Assembly (NCBI GenBank): GCA_023459675.1
Contig: JAEWTC010000009.1
Location: 1 to 25,095, forward strand
Length of the DNA: 25,095 nt
Origin: Bacillota bacterium
GTDB lineage: Bacteria; Bacillota; Clostridia; Christensenellales; Aristaeellaceae
Reading direction: 5' to 3'
Shown: one piece after another, positions 16,290-23,995 of the stretch
Numbering within the stretch: position 1 is the stretch's first letter
How the letters are laid out: every line of letters begins with the position of its first letter
The notes under the pieces: model-generated
The model's database searches: none
Seen by the model: only the letters and a program-made list of their open reading frames with translations
Told to the model about the DNA's origin: nothing
Translations under genes and position numbers: made by a program

Positions 16290-16901
16290 TCAGCAGCCCT
16301 CCGCGAAGTTTTTCATCAGCGCCATGCCGAACCGATGGCTTTTTTCGGGGTGAAACTGGGTGCCCCAAACGTTTCCCCGGCGCACCGCAGCGGCAAACGA
16401 ATAGCCGTAATCGCACAGCATCAGCGCGTCGCCCGCGTCCTCGCACCGGGCGTGGTAGCTGTGCACAAAGTAATAACGCATCGCGGGCTCAAAGCCCTGC
16501 ACCAGCGGATCGGCGGTGTTGGTTACGGCGACGTAGTTCCAGCCCATGTGCGGAATCTTATACTGGGCGCTGTCCAGCCGGAAACGGATGTTGTCAAACG
16601 GAACATACGAAAGCCCCGGGCGCTTGCCTTCCTCGCTTCGCCGCCCCAGCATCTGCATGCCCAGGCATATGCCAAGCAAAGGTTTTCCGTTCTCCACAGC
16701 CTTGTCCAGCGCGCCGCGCATGCCGCTTTGCTCCAGCAGGTCCATGCCGGTGTCAAACGCGCCGACGCCCGGCAAAATCAGCTTGTCGCACGCGGAAAGC
16801 TCTTCCGCCGTCTGCACGATCGCGCTGGCCGCGCCTACCTTTTTGAGCATGTTGCGGATGGAGCCCACGTTGCCGATTCCGTAACTCAGGATTCCGATCA
16901 A
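16290..16901 (-). CDS. HisH-like glutaminase subunit (HisH2 type)
   Basis: A 203-residue class I glutamine amidotransferase that releases ammonia from glutamine. The triad is visible: C79 in LGICLGMQ, H184 and E186 in TQFHPEKS. LPGVGAFDTGM and PHMGWN are HisH features. The TTG start at 16901 is chosen because GGAGGG lies about 6-7 bases upstream, the protein then begins MIGILSYGIGNVGS as in the family, and length is normal; the longer frame from 16991 starts at the promoter. First gene of the three-gene unit. With the HisF-like partner it most likely feeds the sugar amidotransferase rather than histidine synthesis. Confidence 0.9.
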   Translation of the reverse strand: MIGILSYGIGNVGSIRNMLKKVGAASAIVQTAEELSACDKLILPGVGAFDTGMDLLEQSGMRGALDKAVENGKPLLGICLGMQMLGRRSEEGKRPGLSYVPFDNIRFRLDSAQYKIPHMGWNYVAVTNTADPLVQGFEPAMRYYFVHSYHARCEDAGDALMLCDYGYSFAAAVRRGNVWGTQFHPEKSHRFGMALMKNFAEGC

Positions 16902-16986
16902 TGCCGTTCCCTCCAGCGGTTTTCGAAAACGCGGCACGCAAGACGTCGTCTTTGCGCGCCTGCAATGCCGCTTCTTAACCTTTCCT

Positions 16987-17012
16987 ACCATATCACAAAA
17001 ACGCGTTTGTGA
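16987..17012 (-). promoter_or_regulatory. promoter and dyad upstream of the hisH-like gene
   Basis: On the minus strand TGA-TATGGT (-10 at 16987-16992) is an extended -10 with a poor -35. Directly upstream of it lies the inverted repeat TCACAAA-N6-TTTGTGA (16993-17012), an operator candidate covering the spacer. The leader to the TTG start is about 80 bases. Confidence 0.45.
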
Positions 17013-17048
17013 AAAGAAGCTCTTGGGGGAACTTTGCGTTCGCGGCGC

Positions 17049-17087
17049 TTGGAAATGCGCCGATTGTGTGTTACCATACGAGTAACA
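17049..17087 (+). promoter_or_regulatory. promoter of the membrane protein gene with overlapping dyad
   Basis: TTGGAA (17049-17054), 17 bases, TACCAT (17072-17077), with an extended TGT before the -10. The dyad TGTTAC-N7-GTAACA (17069-17087) overlaps the -10 and the start point, a classic repressor position. The ATG at 17117 lies about 33 bases downstream of the start. Confidence 0.5.
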
Positions 17088-17116
17088 AACACCGTGGAAT
17101 GGAAGGGATAGGAACG

Positions 17117-18763
17117 ATGCAGAGATTGGCTTCTCTGGTGCTGCTGCTCCTGCCCGGCGTACTGGCCGCGGCGCTGCACTACGGCCTGAAAGGCCGGCGG
17201 AAGGGTTTGCGCGGGCTGCTTACCTATGCTTCGTATACGCTGCTGATCAGCGGCGCGCTCTGCGGGTTCAAGCTGCTGCGCGGCGCGGCGGCGGCCGGCT
17301 TCTGGTCTTGGTTTTCCGCGCCGCTTAGCTTTACGTTCTACTTTGCGGCCGCGTGCGCTGCGGCGGTGCTGCTGCCGCTTCTTTTTGTACTGGTCACCGA
17401 AAAACGGCTGGCAATCAAACTTTCCGGCGGCGCGCCAACGGCGGATACGGCTGCCGCGCCGTGGAGCGTTCGCAAGGCCGCCCGCTTTCTACCGCGGCTT
17501 TTGGCGGCGCTTGCCGCTGGCATTCTGCTCGGTTTCCTACTGATCACGGCTTCCTACCTGCTGCCGGTGGACAGAATACAGCAAAACGTGCGCAAATCCG
17601 CGGAAACGGTGGAGCGGGAGGGAAGCTACCCGTTCCTGTATCAAAACTGGCGCAGCACGCGGCTGGATAACTTTACCGATTCGATCATGCTCCTCCTCGC
17701 CGCCTATCCGGGCGACGGGAATTTAGTGCAAAACGCGATGCTGAGCACCTATACCCGGTTTGCGGACCACGATCCGGCACAGGGCTTGGTGAAATGGGCC
17801 ACGGGCGCGACGGACGGCATGCAGACGCACAGTTACGCGCGCTATTGGCACGGGTACCTGGTGTGGCTGAAGCCGCTTCTTTTGGTATTTGATTACGGGC
17901 ATATCCGGATATTGAACGCCGTGCTGCAATGCCTGCTCAACCTCCTGGTGCTCTACGCCATGTTTCGCAGGGGCCGCAAACGCCTTATGCTTCCGTATTT
18001 GCTCATGGTTTTGTTCCTCACGCCCACAGCGCTGTTCCAGTCCTTCCAGTTCTCCTGGATCTTCTACGTTACCGCGGCGGCCGTGCTTTTGCTGGTTCTC
18101 CGGTTCGAAAAGCTCGCGGCGGCCGGCGGCTTGTGGCGGGTGTTCCTGTTTACGGGCATGGCCACTTCTTACGTGGATTTTCTCACGTATCCGCTGTTTA
18201 CGCTGGGCGTGCCACTGGCGCTGTGTATTGCCCTGCGCGGGCGGGAGAGCTTAAAAACCTCGCTTGCGGACGTGATTGGCCTGTCCCTCACGTGGGGGAT
18301 CGGCTACGTGGGCATGTGGGCTGGCAAATGGCTGCTGTGCGGCCTGCTCACCGGCTCGGACGTGCTTATGACCGTGCAGGGCAATATCCTGGCCCGGATG
18401 TCCAACGCAACGCTGGAAGAAACGTTTGGCTGGGTGGACGTCGTCAAGCGCAATATTGAAGCCTACAACCACTGGATCTACCTCGGGCCGTTTCTTTTAT
18501 GCACGGCCGGTTACGCGCTTTTCTTCGGCCGGGAGCATATTACGCTTTCCGGCGGCGCCCTCAGCGTAAGCAGGCAATGGGCGGGCGGCGCGCTGCTGCC
18601 GCTCGCGCTTGCGGCGCTGATCCCGTTCGTTTGGTATTTCGTAGCGGGCAACCATACCTACATTCACTACTGGTACGCGCACCGCACGCTGGCGGTTACG
18701 GCGTTTGCCATCCCGGCGGCGTTCGCGTGGCGCGCGCCGCTGCATGCGCGGCCCGGCCGTTGA
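17117..18763 (+). CDS. polytopic membrane protein, possible GT-C-like glycosyltransferase
   Basis: A 548-residue integral membrane protein with about ten or more hydrophobic segments. Two to three lie in the first 95 residues, one at about 128-150, and most of the rest after residue 245. A hydrophilic loop (about 150-240) carries TRLDNFTDSIML (181-192) and ends in YARYWHGYLVW. A C-terminal NHTYIHYWYAHR motif is near residue 520. The layout, with an acidic motif in the first large loop and aromatic/His residues at the end, recalls GT-C lipid-linked sugar transferases, but no diagnostic motif is certain and I do not recognise a named family. The ATG at 17117 is supported by AGGAACG and the mapped promoter; the longer frame from 17009 begins before that promoter. 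The next gene's -35 overlaps its stop codon. Confidence 0.75.
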   Translation: MQRLASLVLLLLPGVLAAALHYGLKGRRKGLRGLLTYASYTLLISGALCGFKLLRGAAAAGFWSWFSAPLSFTFYFAAACAAAVLLPLLFVLVTEKRLAIKLSGGAPTADTAAAPWSVRKAARFLPRLLAALAAGILLGFLLITASYLLPVDRIQQNVRKSAETVEREGSYPFLYQNWRSTRLDNFTDSIMLLLAAYPGDGNLVQNAMLSTYTRFADHDPAQGLVKWATGATDGMQTHSYARYWHGYLVWLKPLLLVFDYGHIRILNAVLQCLLNLLVLYAMFRRGRKRLMLPYLLMVLFLTPTALFQSFQFSWIFYVTAAAVLLLVLRFEKLAAAGGLWRVFLFTGMATSYVDFLTYPLFTLGVPLALCIALRGRESLKTSLADVIGLSLTWGIGYVGMWAGKWLLCGLLTGSDVLMTVQGNILARMSNATLEETFGWVDVVKRNIEAYNHWIYLGPFLLCTAGYALFFGREHITLSGGALSVSRQWAGGALLPLALAALIPFVWYFVAGNHTYIHYWYAHRTLAVTAFAIPAAFAWRAPLHARPGR

Positions 18764-18789
18764 TGTTTCACCGCCCCGCGTGGTATAAT
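18760..18789 (+). promoter_or_regulatory. phosphofructokinase promoter, TTGATG-N18-TATAAT with TGn
   Basis: The -35 (18760-18765) overlaps the stop codon of the preceding gene. The consensus -10 at 18784-18789 is preceded by TGG, making an extended -10. The start is near 18796, about 20 bases before the ATG. Confidence 0.75.
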
Positions 18790-18815
18790 GGGTGTATGAC
18801 TGAGGAGGCCTGAAG

Positions 18816-19889
18816 ATGAAAAGAAGAATTGGAATTCTCACAAGCGGGGGAGACTGCCCGGGGCTGAACGCCGCGATCCGCGGGGTGGCCAAGGCCGCCT
18901 ACGAGCTGTTCGACGTGGAAATCGTCGGCATTCATAACGGCTACGGCGGTTTGATCGAGCTGGACTACCAGGAAATGACCCGCGACAAGTTTTCCGGCAT
19001 CCTGACGCTGGGCGGAACCATTCTGGGCACAAGCCGCCAGCCCTTCCGCAAGATGCAGGAAGTGGATGAAAACGGGCAGGACAAGGTGTCCGCCATGAAA
19101 AAGAACTACAAAAAACTCAAGCTCGACTGCCTGGTGACGCTGGGCGGAAACGGTACGCACCGCACGGCCAACCTCCTGTCGCAGGAGGGGCTGAACGTGA
19201 TCGGCCTGCCCAAAACCATTGATAACGACATCACGGGCACCGATTTTACCTTCGGTTTCCATACCGCCATGGATATCGCCACCGAGGTGATCGACCGCAT
19301 CCACACCACCGCCACAAGCCACGGGCGGTGTATGCTCATCGAGATCATGGGAAACAAATCCGGCTGGCTCACCCTCTACTCCGGCATCGCGGGCGGCGCT
19401 GACGTGATTTTGATTCCCGAAATTCCCTACGACTTGAAAAAGGTCGCCGCGGCGGTGGAAACCCGGGGCAAGAGCAACAAGCCGTTCTCCATTATCGCCG
19501 TGGCCGAAGGCGCCATGACCAAAGAGGAAGCGGAGCTCAAGAAGCGTGAGCGGGAAGAGATCCGCAGAACCTCCCAGCACGACAGCATTTCCAAGCGGAT
19601 CGCCGCGGAGCTGAACGAGATGCTGGGCGTGGATACGCGCAACGTGGTTCCCGGGCATATTCAGCGCGGGGGCAGCCCCTGCGCGTTTGACCGCGTGCTG
19701 GCCACGCGCTTCGGCGTGCATGCCGCGGAGCTGATCCGCGACGAAAAATATGGCGTAACCGTTGCGCTGTCGGGCAAAGAGATCGTTCATAACAAGCTGT
19801 CGGATATCGCGGGCGCGCCTAAGCTGGTAGAAGAAGACAACAACATCGTCGCCACGGCGAAAAGCATCGGCATCAGCTTCGGGGATTAA
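18816..19889 (+). CDS. 6-phosphofructokinase, PFK-A superfamily with PPi-type lysine
   Basis: A 357-residue cytoplasmic kinase that phosphorylates fructose 6-phosphate in glycolysis. Landmarks: GILTSGGDCPGLNA at the start, TLGGNGTH (108-115), LPKTIDND (131-138, catalytic Asp D136), MGNKSGWL, and HIQRGGSP. Two specificity positions are unusual relative to E. coli PfkA: the GGDGS aspartate is Asn (N112), and the Gly of PGTIDND is Lys (K133) as in PPi-dependent and mixed-class enzymes, while G113 is the ATP-type residue. I recall the same combination in other clostridial PFK proteins, so it is probably a regular subgroup whose phosphoryl donor should be tested. GAGGAGG about 8 bases upstream supports the ATG. 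Its stop overlaps that of the convergent GT39 gene. Confidence 0.92.
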   Translation: MKRRIGILTSGGDCPGLNAAIRGVAKAAYELFDVEIVGIHNGYGGLIELDYQEMTRDKFSGILTLGGTILGTSRQPFRKMQEVDENGQDKVSAMKKNYKKLKLDCLVTLGGNGTHRTANLLSQEGLNVIGLPKTIDNDITGTDFTFGFHTAMDIATEVIDRIHTTATSHGRCMLIEIMGNKSGWLTLYSGIAGGADVILIPEIPYDLKKVAAAVETRGKSNKPFSIIAVAEGAMTKEEAELKKREREEIRRTSQHDSISKRIAAELNEMLGVDTRNVVPGHIQRGGSPCAFDRVLATRFGVHAAELIRDEKYGVTVALSGKEIVHNKLSDIAGAPKLVEEDNNIVATAKSIGISFGD

Positions 19890-21364
19890 TACTTCTCCAG
19901 CGCCACGCAGTAATAATTCGAATAGAATTCGGCTTCTTCTCCTAAGAGCTCTTCAATGAGCTCTTCGTTATTTGTGCGCGCGATAATCAAAAGGCTGGGC
20001 TCCTCGTCCGCGCGGAAGCCTTCCAGGCCGCCGTCCTTGCAGATCAGATCGCCGTAGAACTGCGCGGTCAGAATATCGGCGGGCATCCAGCGGTTATAGC
20101 CGTCCTCCGCGTAGAGGATGTAGGCATGCTTGCCGCCGTCCAGATCGCGGTCCATCGCTTCCTGTATAAAACCCTGCATGGTATGGTCAAAATGAATGCC
20201 CGCAATGTAGACGCCGTTAACCGCGGTCATCACGAGCAGCAGCGCACAAAACACGCTGAGCACGGCGATCCGCGTTTTTTTCAATACGCCGGACTTGAGA
20301 ACGGTGAATAGCAGGATCGCCGTGAGCGCGGGCAGGGCGAGAAGCCCGGAATAGACGTACCACCGGAATTTCACGTTGGCCAGCGTGTAGAAAAGGATGG
20401 GCGCTAAGAGCCACGCAAGCGTTGCGATCACCGCGTGCTGCGTGAAGGGGCTTAACTGTATGTTCTTTTTCCAGATCACCGCCGCGCAGCCTACGCACAA
20501 AAGCAGGCATAAAAACGTCGTCGGCTTGCCGAATACCGCCAGGAAATTGTAAAACACCACGTTTTGATTGGCAAACAAGGGCTCCGCATTATCGCCGATG
20601 CGGCTGACGATGTCCTGATCCAGAGAATTGGTAAAGAACGCAAACCCGTTTCGGGCGACGCGGGCGATCAGCCACGCCAGTATGATGGTAAGCCCCGAGG
20701 CAAGTAAAAGCAGCGCGCGTTTCCACGTCAGCTCCCTCAGCCGCCCCGTGCACAGGAGCGCAATAAAGCATACGACGGGAATTACAAACGCGTGCGCGCT
20801 TTTTTCCATGAACGCGAGGCTGAAGAACAACCCGCTGCCATAGAGCCATGCAAACTTTTTCTGGCTCATGAGCAGGCAGAGCATGGAAAGCGTGAAGAAC
20901 AGCTGGTACTGGGAATCCGCGTCGCCAAAGCGCGTGAAATGGTTGCCGTACAGAATGGAGTTCGCCGCGAAGATCAGCAAAATCAGCGGCATAGCCCACC
21001 GGCTGTAATACCGCATCGCAAACAGCCCGATCAGGATGGCGGCAGCCAACGTGGACAGGGCGGCGAAAAAGCGCAGCGCGAACGCGTTGTACCCAAACAT
21101 CCGGTAGGCCAGCGATATTAGCCAGAACGACAGCGGGGGCTTGGTGTTGGCCAGGTCGATCTCGCCTTTATACGTATGAATCAGATAATCGTTGTTCTGA
21201 ATCATCTCATATGCGTTCACGCCGAAGATGGCTTCATCGAAATCCGCGATGTGAAACTGGCCGAGGTTGCCAAAGCACAGATAGCCAAACGTTACCAGCA
21301 GCAGCGCCGTAACGGCGGCCCAGAGAACGGTGGTTAGCGTCTTCCTGCGGGTGAGTACAGCCAT
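19886..21364 (-). CDS. GT39/PMT-family membrane glycosyltransferase
   Basis: A 492-residue polytopic membrane protein of the ArnT/PMT type that transfers a sugar from a polyprenyl-phosphate donor outside the membrane. After a first membrane segment (about 12-32), the first outer loop has the catalytic acidic motif DFDEA (41-45) and LANTKPPLSFWL (71-82), typical of this family. FGDADSQYQLFF follows, then about ten more hydrophobic segments and a soluble C-terminal domain of about 110 residues. The ATG at 21364 is preferred because the promoter at 21401-21429 starts transcription near 21394, ruling out longer starts; the ribosome site (AAAGG) is a little distant. Acceptor unknown. It could act with UppP and the modified-sugar genes, but no direct link is shown. 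Confidence 0.88.
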   Translation of the reverse strand: MAVLTRRKTLTTVLWAAVTALLLVTFGYLCFGNLGQFHIADFDEAIFGVNAYEMIQNNDYLIHTYKGEIDLANTKPPLSFWLISLAYRMFGYNAFALRFFAALSTLAAAILIGLFAMRYYSRWAMPLILLIFAANSILYGNHFTRFGDADSQYQLFFTLSMLCLLMSQKKFAWLYGSGLFFSLAFMEKSAHAFVIPVVCFIALLCTGRLRELTWKRALLLLASGLTIILAWLIARVARNGFAFFTNSLDQDIVSRIGDNAEPLFANQNVVFYNFLAVFGKPTTFLCLLLCVGCAAVIWKKNIQLSPFTQHAVIATLAWLLAPILFYTLANVKFRWYVYSGLLALPALTAILLFTVLKSGVLKKTRIAVLSVFCALLLVMTAVNGVYIAGIHFDHTMQGFIQEAMDRDLDGGKHAYILYAEDGYNRWMPADILTAQFYGDLICKDGGLEGFRADEEPSLLIIARTNNEELIEELLGEEAEFYSNYYCVALEKY

Positions 21365-21400
21365 GGCGCGGCACAACCTTTCGCAATTCCCGTTTCGCAT

Positions 21401-21429
21401 AGTATAGCCTGTGCGGCCTTCGTTTTCAA
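21401..21429 (-). promoter_or_regulatory. GT39 gene promoter, TTGAAA-N17-TATACT
   Basis: Minus strand: -35 TTGAAA at 21424-21429, -10 TATACT at 21401-21406, spacer 17 bases. It decides the ATG at 21364 as start. Confidence 0.75.
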
Positions 21430-21486
21430 TGCCGGAGGGAAAAATGCAAACCTCCGGCAAAATTCTTGAAAGCGCCTCCCGATGCC

Positions 21487-21516
21487 TTGACACGCCCTTT
21501 CCGCCTGTGATACACT
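21487..21516 (+). promoter_or_regulatory. tRNA-Pro promoter, TTGACA-N18-TACACT with TGn
   Basis: Consensus -35 at 21487-21492, -10 TACACT at 21511-21516 preceded by TGA. Transcription would begin near 21523, about 18 bases before the tRNA. Confidence 0.8.
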
Positions 21517-21540
21517 ACAACTCGCGCAAAAAGCACATTT

Positions 21541-21617
21541 CTGGGTGTGGCGCAGTTTGGTAGCGTGCTTGAATGGGGTTCAAGAGGCCGAAGGTTCAAA
21601 TCCTTTCACCCAGACCA
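21541..21617 (+). tRNA. tRNA-Pro (anticodon GGG)
   Basis: A 77-base cloverleaf. Acceptor CTGGGTG pairs with CACCCAG, followed by A and encoded CCA. The anticodon loop ATGGGGT between CTTGA and TCAAG carries GGG. The T arm reads AAGGTTCAAATCCTT, with A where many tRNAs have G in the T loop. It reads CCC codons (proline). Confidence 0.96.
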
Positions 21618-21621
21618 ACAA

Positions 21622-21656
21622 AACCGCGGGCGATGCAATCGTTCGCGGTTGTTTTT
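21622..21656 (+). terminator. intrinsic terminator of tRNA-Pro
   Basis: AACCGCG-GGCGAT pairs with ATCGTT-CGCGGTT around GCA, followed by GTTTTTA, four bases after the tRNA CCA. Confidence 0.88.
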
Positions 21657-21806
21657 ATACGAAACTGTTGCGCGGAAGCGGTTTCCCGCTCTCCTGCTTT
21701 CTGTTTACGGCGGCTGCACGCGCTGAGCGGCGGCGAGTGCTATCTGTAAAAAGATCACTTTCAACATTTCGGCAACCGGCAAGTACCAGGCAAACCTATG
21801 GCGCTT

Positions 21807-21836
21807 TTGGTTCAATGTACCCAACCATGGTATACT
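21807..21836 (+). promoter_or_regulatory. promoter of the dioxygenase-pirin operon
   Basis: TTGGTT (21807-21812), 18 bases, TATACT (21831-21836), with extended TGG before the -10. The start near 21843 excludes the ATG at 21841 and supports the one at 21889. Confidence 0.7.
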
Positions 21837-21888
21837 ATGAATGAGGGAATGCTGCGGCTTGTTTGCGCGGGAAGAGGTGGATGCGGGC

Positions 21889-22671
21889 ATGGGCTTGATG
21901 CCATCACTGTTTATCGGTCACGGGTCGCCGATGAACGCGATTGAGAAAAACGAATTTTCCGACGCGTGGATCGCGCTGGGAGAACGGCTGCCCAAACCGG
22001 AAGCCATTCTATCGGTTTCGGCACACTGGTTTACCGAGGGTACCAGAGTATCCAACGCGGAAAAACCCCGGATGATTTACGATATGTACGGTTTCCCGGA
22101 CGCATTGTACCGCGTGAACTACCCCGCGCTGGGCGCCCCGCGCCAGGCGGAGCTGGCGTTGGAGCTTCTTCACGGCGCGGCGCAGATTGATAACGGCTGG
22201 GGGCTGGATCACGGAACGTGGTCGGTGCTGCGCAGGCTGTATCCGCAGGCGGATATCCCCGTATTTCAGGTGAGCGTGAACAGGCGGGCGTCCATGCAAA
22301 CGCATTTTGCGCTTGGCCGAACGCTGCGCGCGCTGCGCAGCCAGGGGGTGCTGATCCTGGGAAGTGGGAACGTTGTGCATAACCTTGCCGCAGTGGATTT
22401 TTCCATACACGGCGGTTTCCCCTGGGCGGAAACGTTCGACCGCACCATTCGCACCGCCGTTGAAAACCGTGATTTTGAAAGCGTGATCGCCTACGAACGT
22501 GCGGGAGCTGCGGCGGCTGCCGCGGTTCCTACGGCGGATCACTTCGCGCCGCTTCTCTACGTGCTGGGCGCGGCGGAAGACGGCGATCAGCTGACCGTCT
22601 TAAACGACTCCTGCGTATTCGGCTCTCTGTCCATGACAAGCTACCTATTTACAGAAAGGGGAAACGTATGA
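21889..22671 (+). CDS. YgiD-like extradiol ring-cleavage dioxygenase family protein
   Basis: A 260-residue LigB/DODA-type protein. The four expected metal-binding histidines are in place: H11 in FIGHGSPM, H46 in SVSAHWF, H164 in GSGNVVHN and H218 in TADHFAP. GWGLDHGTW (103-111) is another family mark. E. coli YgiD opens the ring of DOPA using oxygen; the natural substrate here is unknown. The ATG at 21889 has GAGGTGG about 8 bases upstream and fits the promoter. The last four bases (ATGA) overlap the start of the pirin gene, so the two are translationally coupled and likely functionally linked. Confidence 0.9.
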   Translation: MGLMPSLFIGHGSPMNAIEKNEFSDAWIALGERLPKPEAILSVSAHWFTEGTRVSNAEKPRMIYDMYGFPDALYRVNYPALGAPRQAELALELLHGAAQIDNGWGLDHGTWSVLRRLYPQADIPVFQVSVNRRASMQTHFALGRTLRALRSQGVLILGSGNVVHNLAAVDFSIHGGFPWAETFDRTIRTAVENRDFESVIAYERAGAAAAAAVPTADHFAPLLYVLGAAEDGDQLTVLNDSCVFGSLSMTSYLFTERGNV

Positions 22672-23504
22672 AAAGAAGGAAAATCGTAAAAATGGTGCGC
22701 GGCCAGCGGGCGATCGACGGCGCCGGCGTACACCTTGTGCGCGTGCTTGGGCATGCGGACGTCTATGATTTCGATCCGTTTCTGATGCTCGATTCGTTTG
22801 ATTCCACAAACCCGGCGGATTACACCGCGGGCTTTCCCTGGCATCCGCACCGGGGAATCGAAACGATCACGTACCTGATCTCCGGCAAAATCGAGCATGA
22901 GGACAGCCTTGGCAACAAAGGCGCGATCCTGGCGGGCGAAAGCCAGTGGATGACCGCGGGCAGCGGAATTCTGCATCAGGAAATGCCCCAGGCGGCGGGC
23001 AGGATGCTCGGCTTCCAGCTTTGGCTGAATATGCCGCGGGCGGAAAAAATGGCGGAACCGGCGTACCTTGGCATCACGCAAGCCGATATCCGCACGGTTT
23101 CCACGGACGGCGCGGTAATCCGCGTGCTGACGGGGCGCTTGCAGGGAACCGAGGGAGTTCAGCCGCGCCATATCGCGGCGTCGATTTTCGACGTTACGCT
23201 TCCCGCCGGCAAAGAGCTGACGCTGGAAACCAAACCAGAGGAAACCGTGTTCGTGTTTACCATTCTGGGCGGCGCCCGTATCGGCGATACGCCGGTAGCG
23301 GAGAAAACCGCCGTGCTCTTCGGCCCGGGCGACGATATTGCCGTGTCCGCGCTGCCCGATAGCGACGTTCGGTTCCTCTTCTTCTCCGGTGAACCGCTGC
23401 ACGAGCCGATCGCCTGGGGCGGCCCCATCGTGATGAACACCGAGGAGGAGCTTTCGCAGGCGTTTGCCGAGCTTCGCAGCGGAACGTTCATCAAGCACGG
23501 ATAA
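22668..23504 (+). CDS. pirin family cupin protein
   Basis: A 278-residue bicupin of the pirin family. Metal ligands of the N-terminal cupin are visible: H59 and H61 in WHPHRGIET, H103 and E105 in GILHQEMP. The C-terminal cupin lacks these ligands, as usual. Related bacterial pirins such as E. coli YhhW have quercetin dioxygenase activity; others regulate enzymes by direct binding. Its ATG overlaps the stop of the YgiD-like gene (ATGA). AGAAAGGGGAAACGT just before it supplies a ribosome site. No clear T-run terminator follows. Confidence 0.93.
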   Translation: MKRRKIVKMVRGQRAIDGAGVHLVRVLGHADVYDFDPFLMLDSFDSTNPADYTAGFPWHPHRGIETITYLISGKIEHEDSLGNKGAILAGESQWMTAGSGILHQEMPQAAGRMLGFQLWLNMPRAEKMAEPAYLGITQADIRTVSTDGAVIRVLTGRLQGTEGVQPRHIAASIFDVTLPAGKELTLETKPEETVFVFTILGGARIGDTPVAEKTAVLFGPGDDIAVSALPDSDVRFLFFSGEPLHEPIAWGGPIVMNTEEELSQAFAELRSGTFIKHG

Positions 23505-23920
23505 CAGAATAGCGTTCGCGCCAAAACCTTTCCGCAGAGGTCTCCGTTCATCTCTGGCTTATTCTTTCGCACACTTTTACCTATCGCATACCGGCACCCC
23601 TCCGGGCGGCAAAACCTGCCGTTTCCCGGGGGCTTTTCTGCAAAAAGAATCCCCGGAGCTTGTTGTGTTACGTATATTCCCGGCGAAGGCTGCGCATACC
23701 AGCTGCGCTCTTCCTTGCAGTGTGGCAAACGGCTTGCCGTGAGGCGGGCATACGATATCCGGCGGATGCCGGGCGCGCCTGGCAGGCTGAGCGGCAGCCG
23801 CTGCCGCGAGATTCGCTCCGTGATTGAAAGCGAAACCAACTGACGAAGCGGGCCTCTGAACGCTTGAGCGCCGTACCGCGGTTTTCATCGGCTTCTCAAG
23901 ACATTTTAATGTTTTTCACC
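23505..23920. other. intergenic stretch with hairpins, no gene seen
   Basis: About 415 bases with no frame that looks like a protein. It has a GC hairpin CCGGGG...CCCCGG at 23626-23656 with inner TTTT/AAAA pairing but no T tract, and a smaller GCGGCAG-CCG-CTGCCGC at 23791-23807. The first may weakly stop transcription from the pirin gene. Confidence 0.4.
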
Positions 23921-23948
23921 TTGCAGTCCTCCGCGCGCCGGGTATACT
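23921..23948 (+). promoter_or_regulatory. promoter of the radical SAM gene, TTGCAG-N16-TATACT
   Basis: The -35 is at 23921-23926 and the -10 at 23943-23948, spacer 16 bases. The start near 23955 gives a leader of about 40 bases to the ATG at 23996. Confidence 0.65.
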
Positions 23949-23995
23949 GGGAAGGAAAAATCACCATTCCAGAGGCGGAGAGGAAACGTCGGCAT

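Noticed and set aside
15515..16901. Histidine biosynthesis hisH-hisF
   Set aside because: The HisF copy lacks the first catalytic Asp, no other his gene is near, and a sugar amidotransferase overlaps the pair.
18768..19790. Minus-strand open frame of 340 residues opposite phosphofructokinase
   Set aside because: Third-position GC bias keeps the antisense frame open. The plus strand has all PFK motifs.
21545..21844. Plus-strand open frame of 99 residues starting at the tRNA
   Set aside because: It begins inside tRNA-Pro and runs through its terminator.
21541..21890. tRNA-associated integration site
   Set aside because: No duplicated tRNA 3' end and no integrase were found near either tRNA gene.
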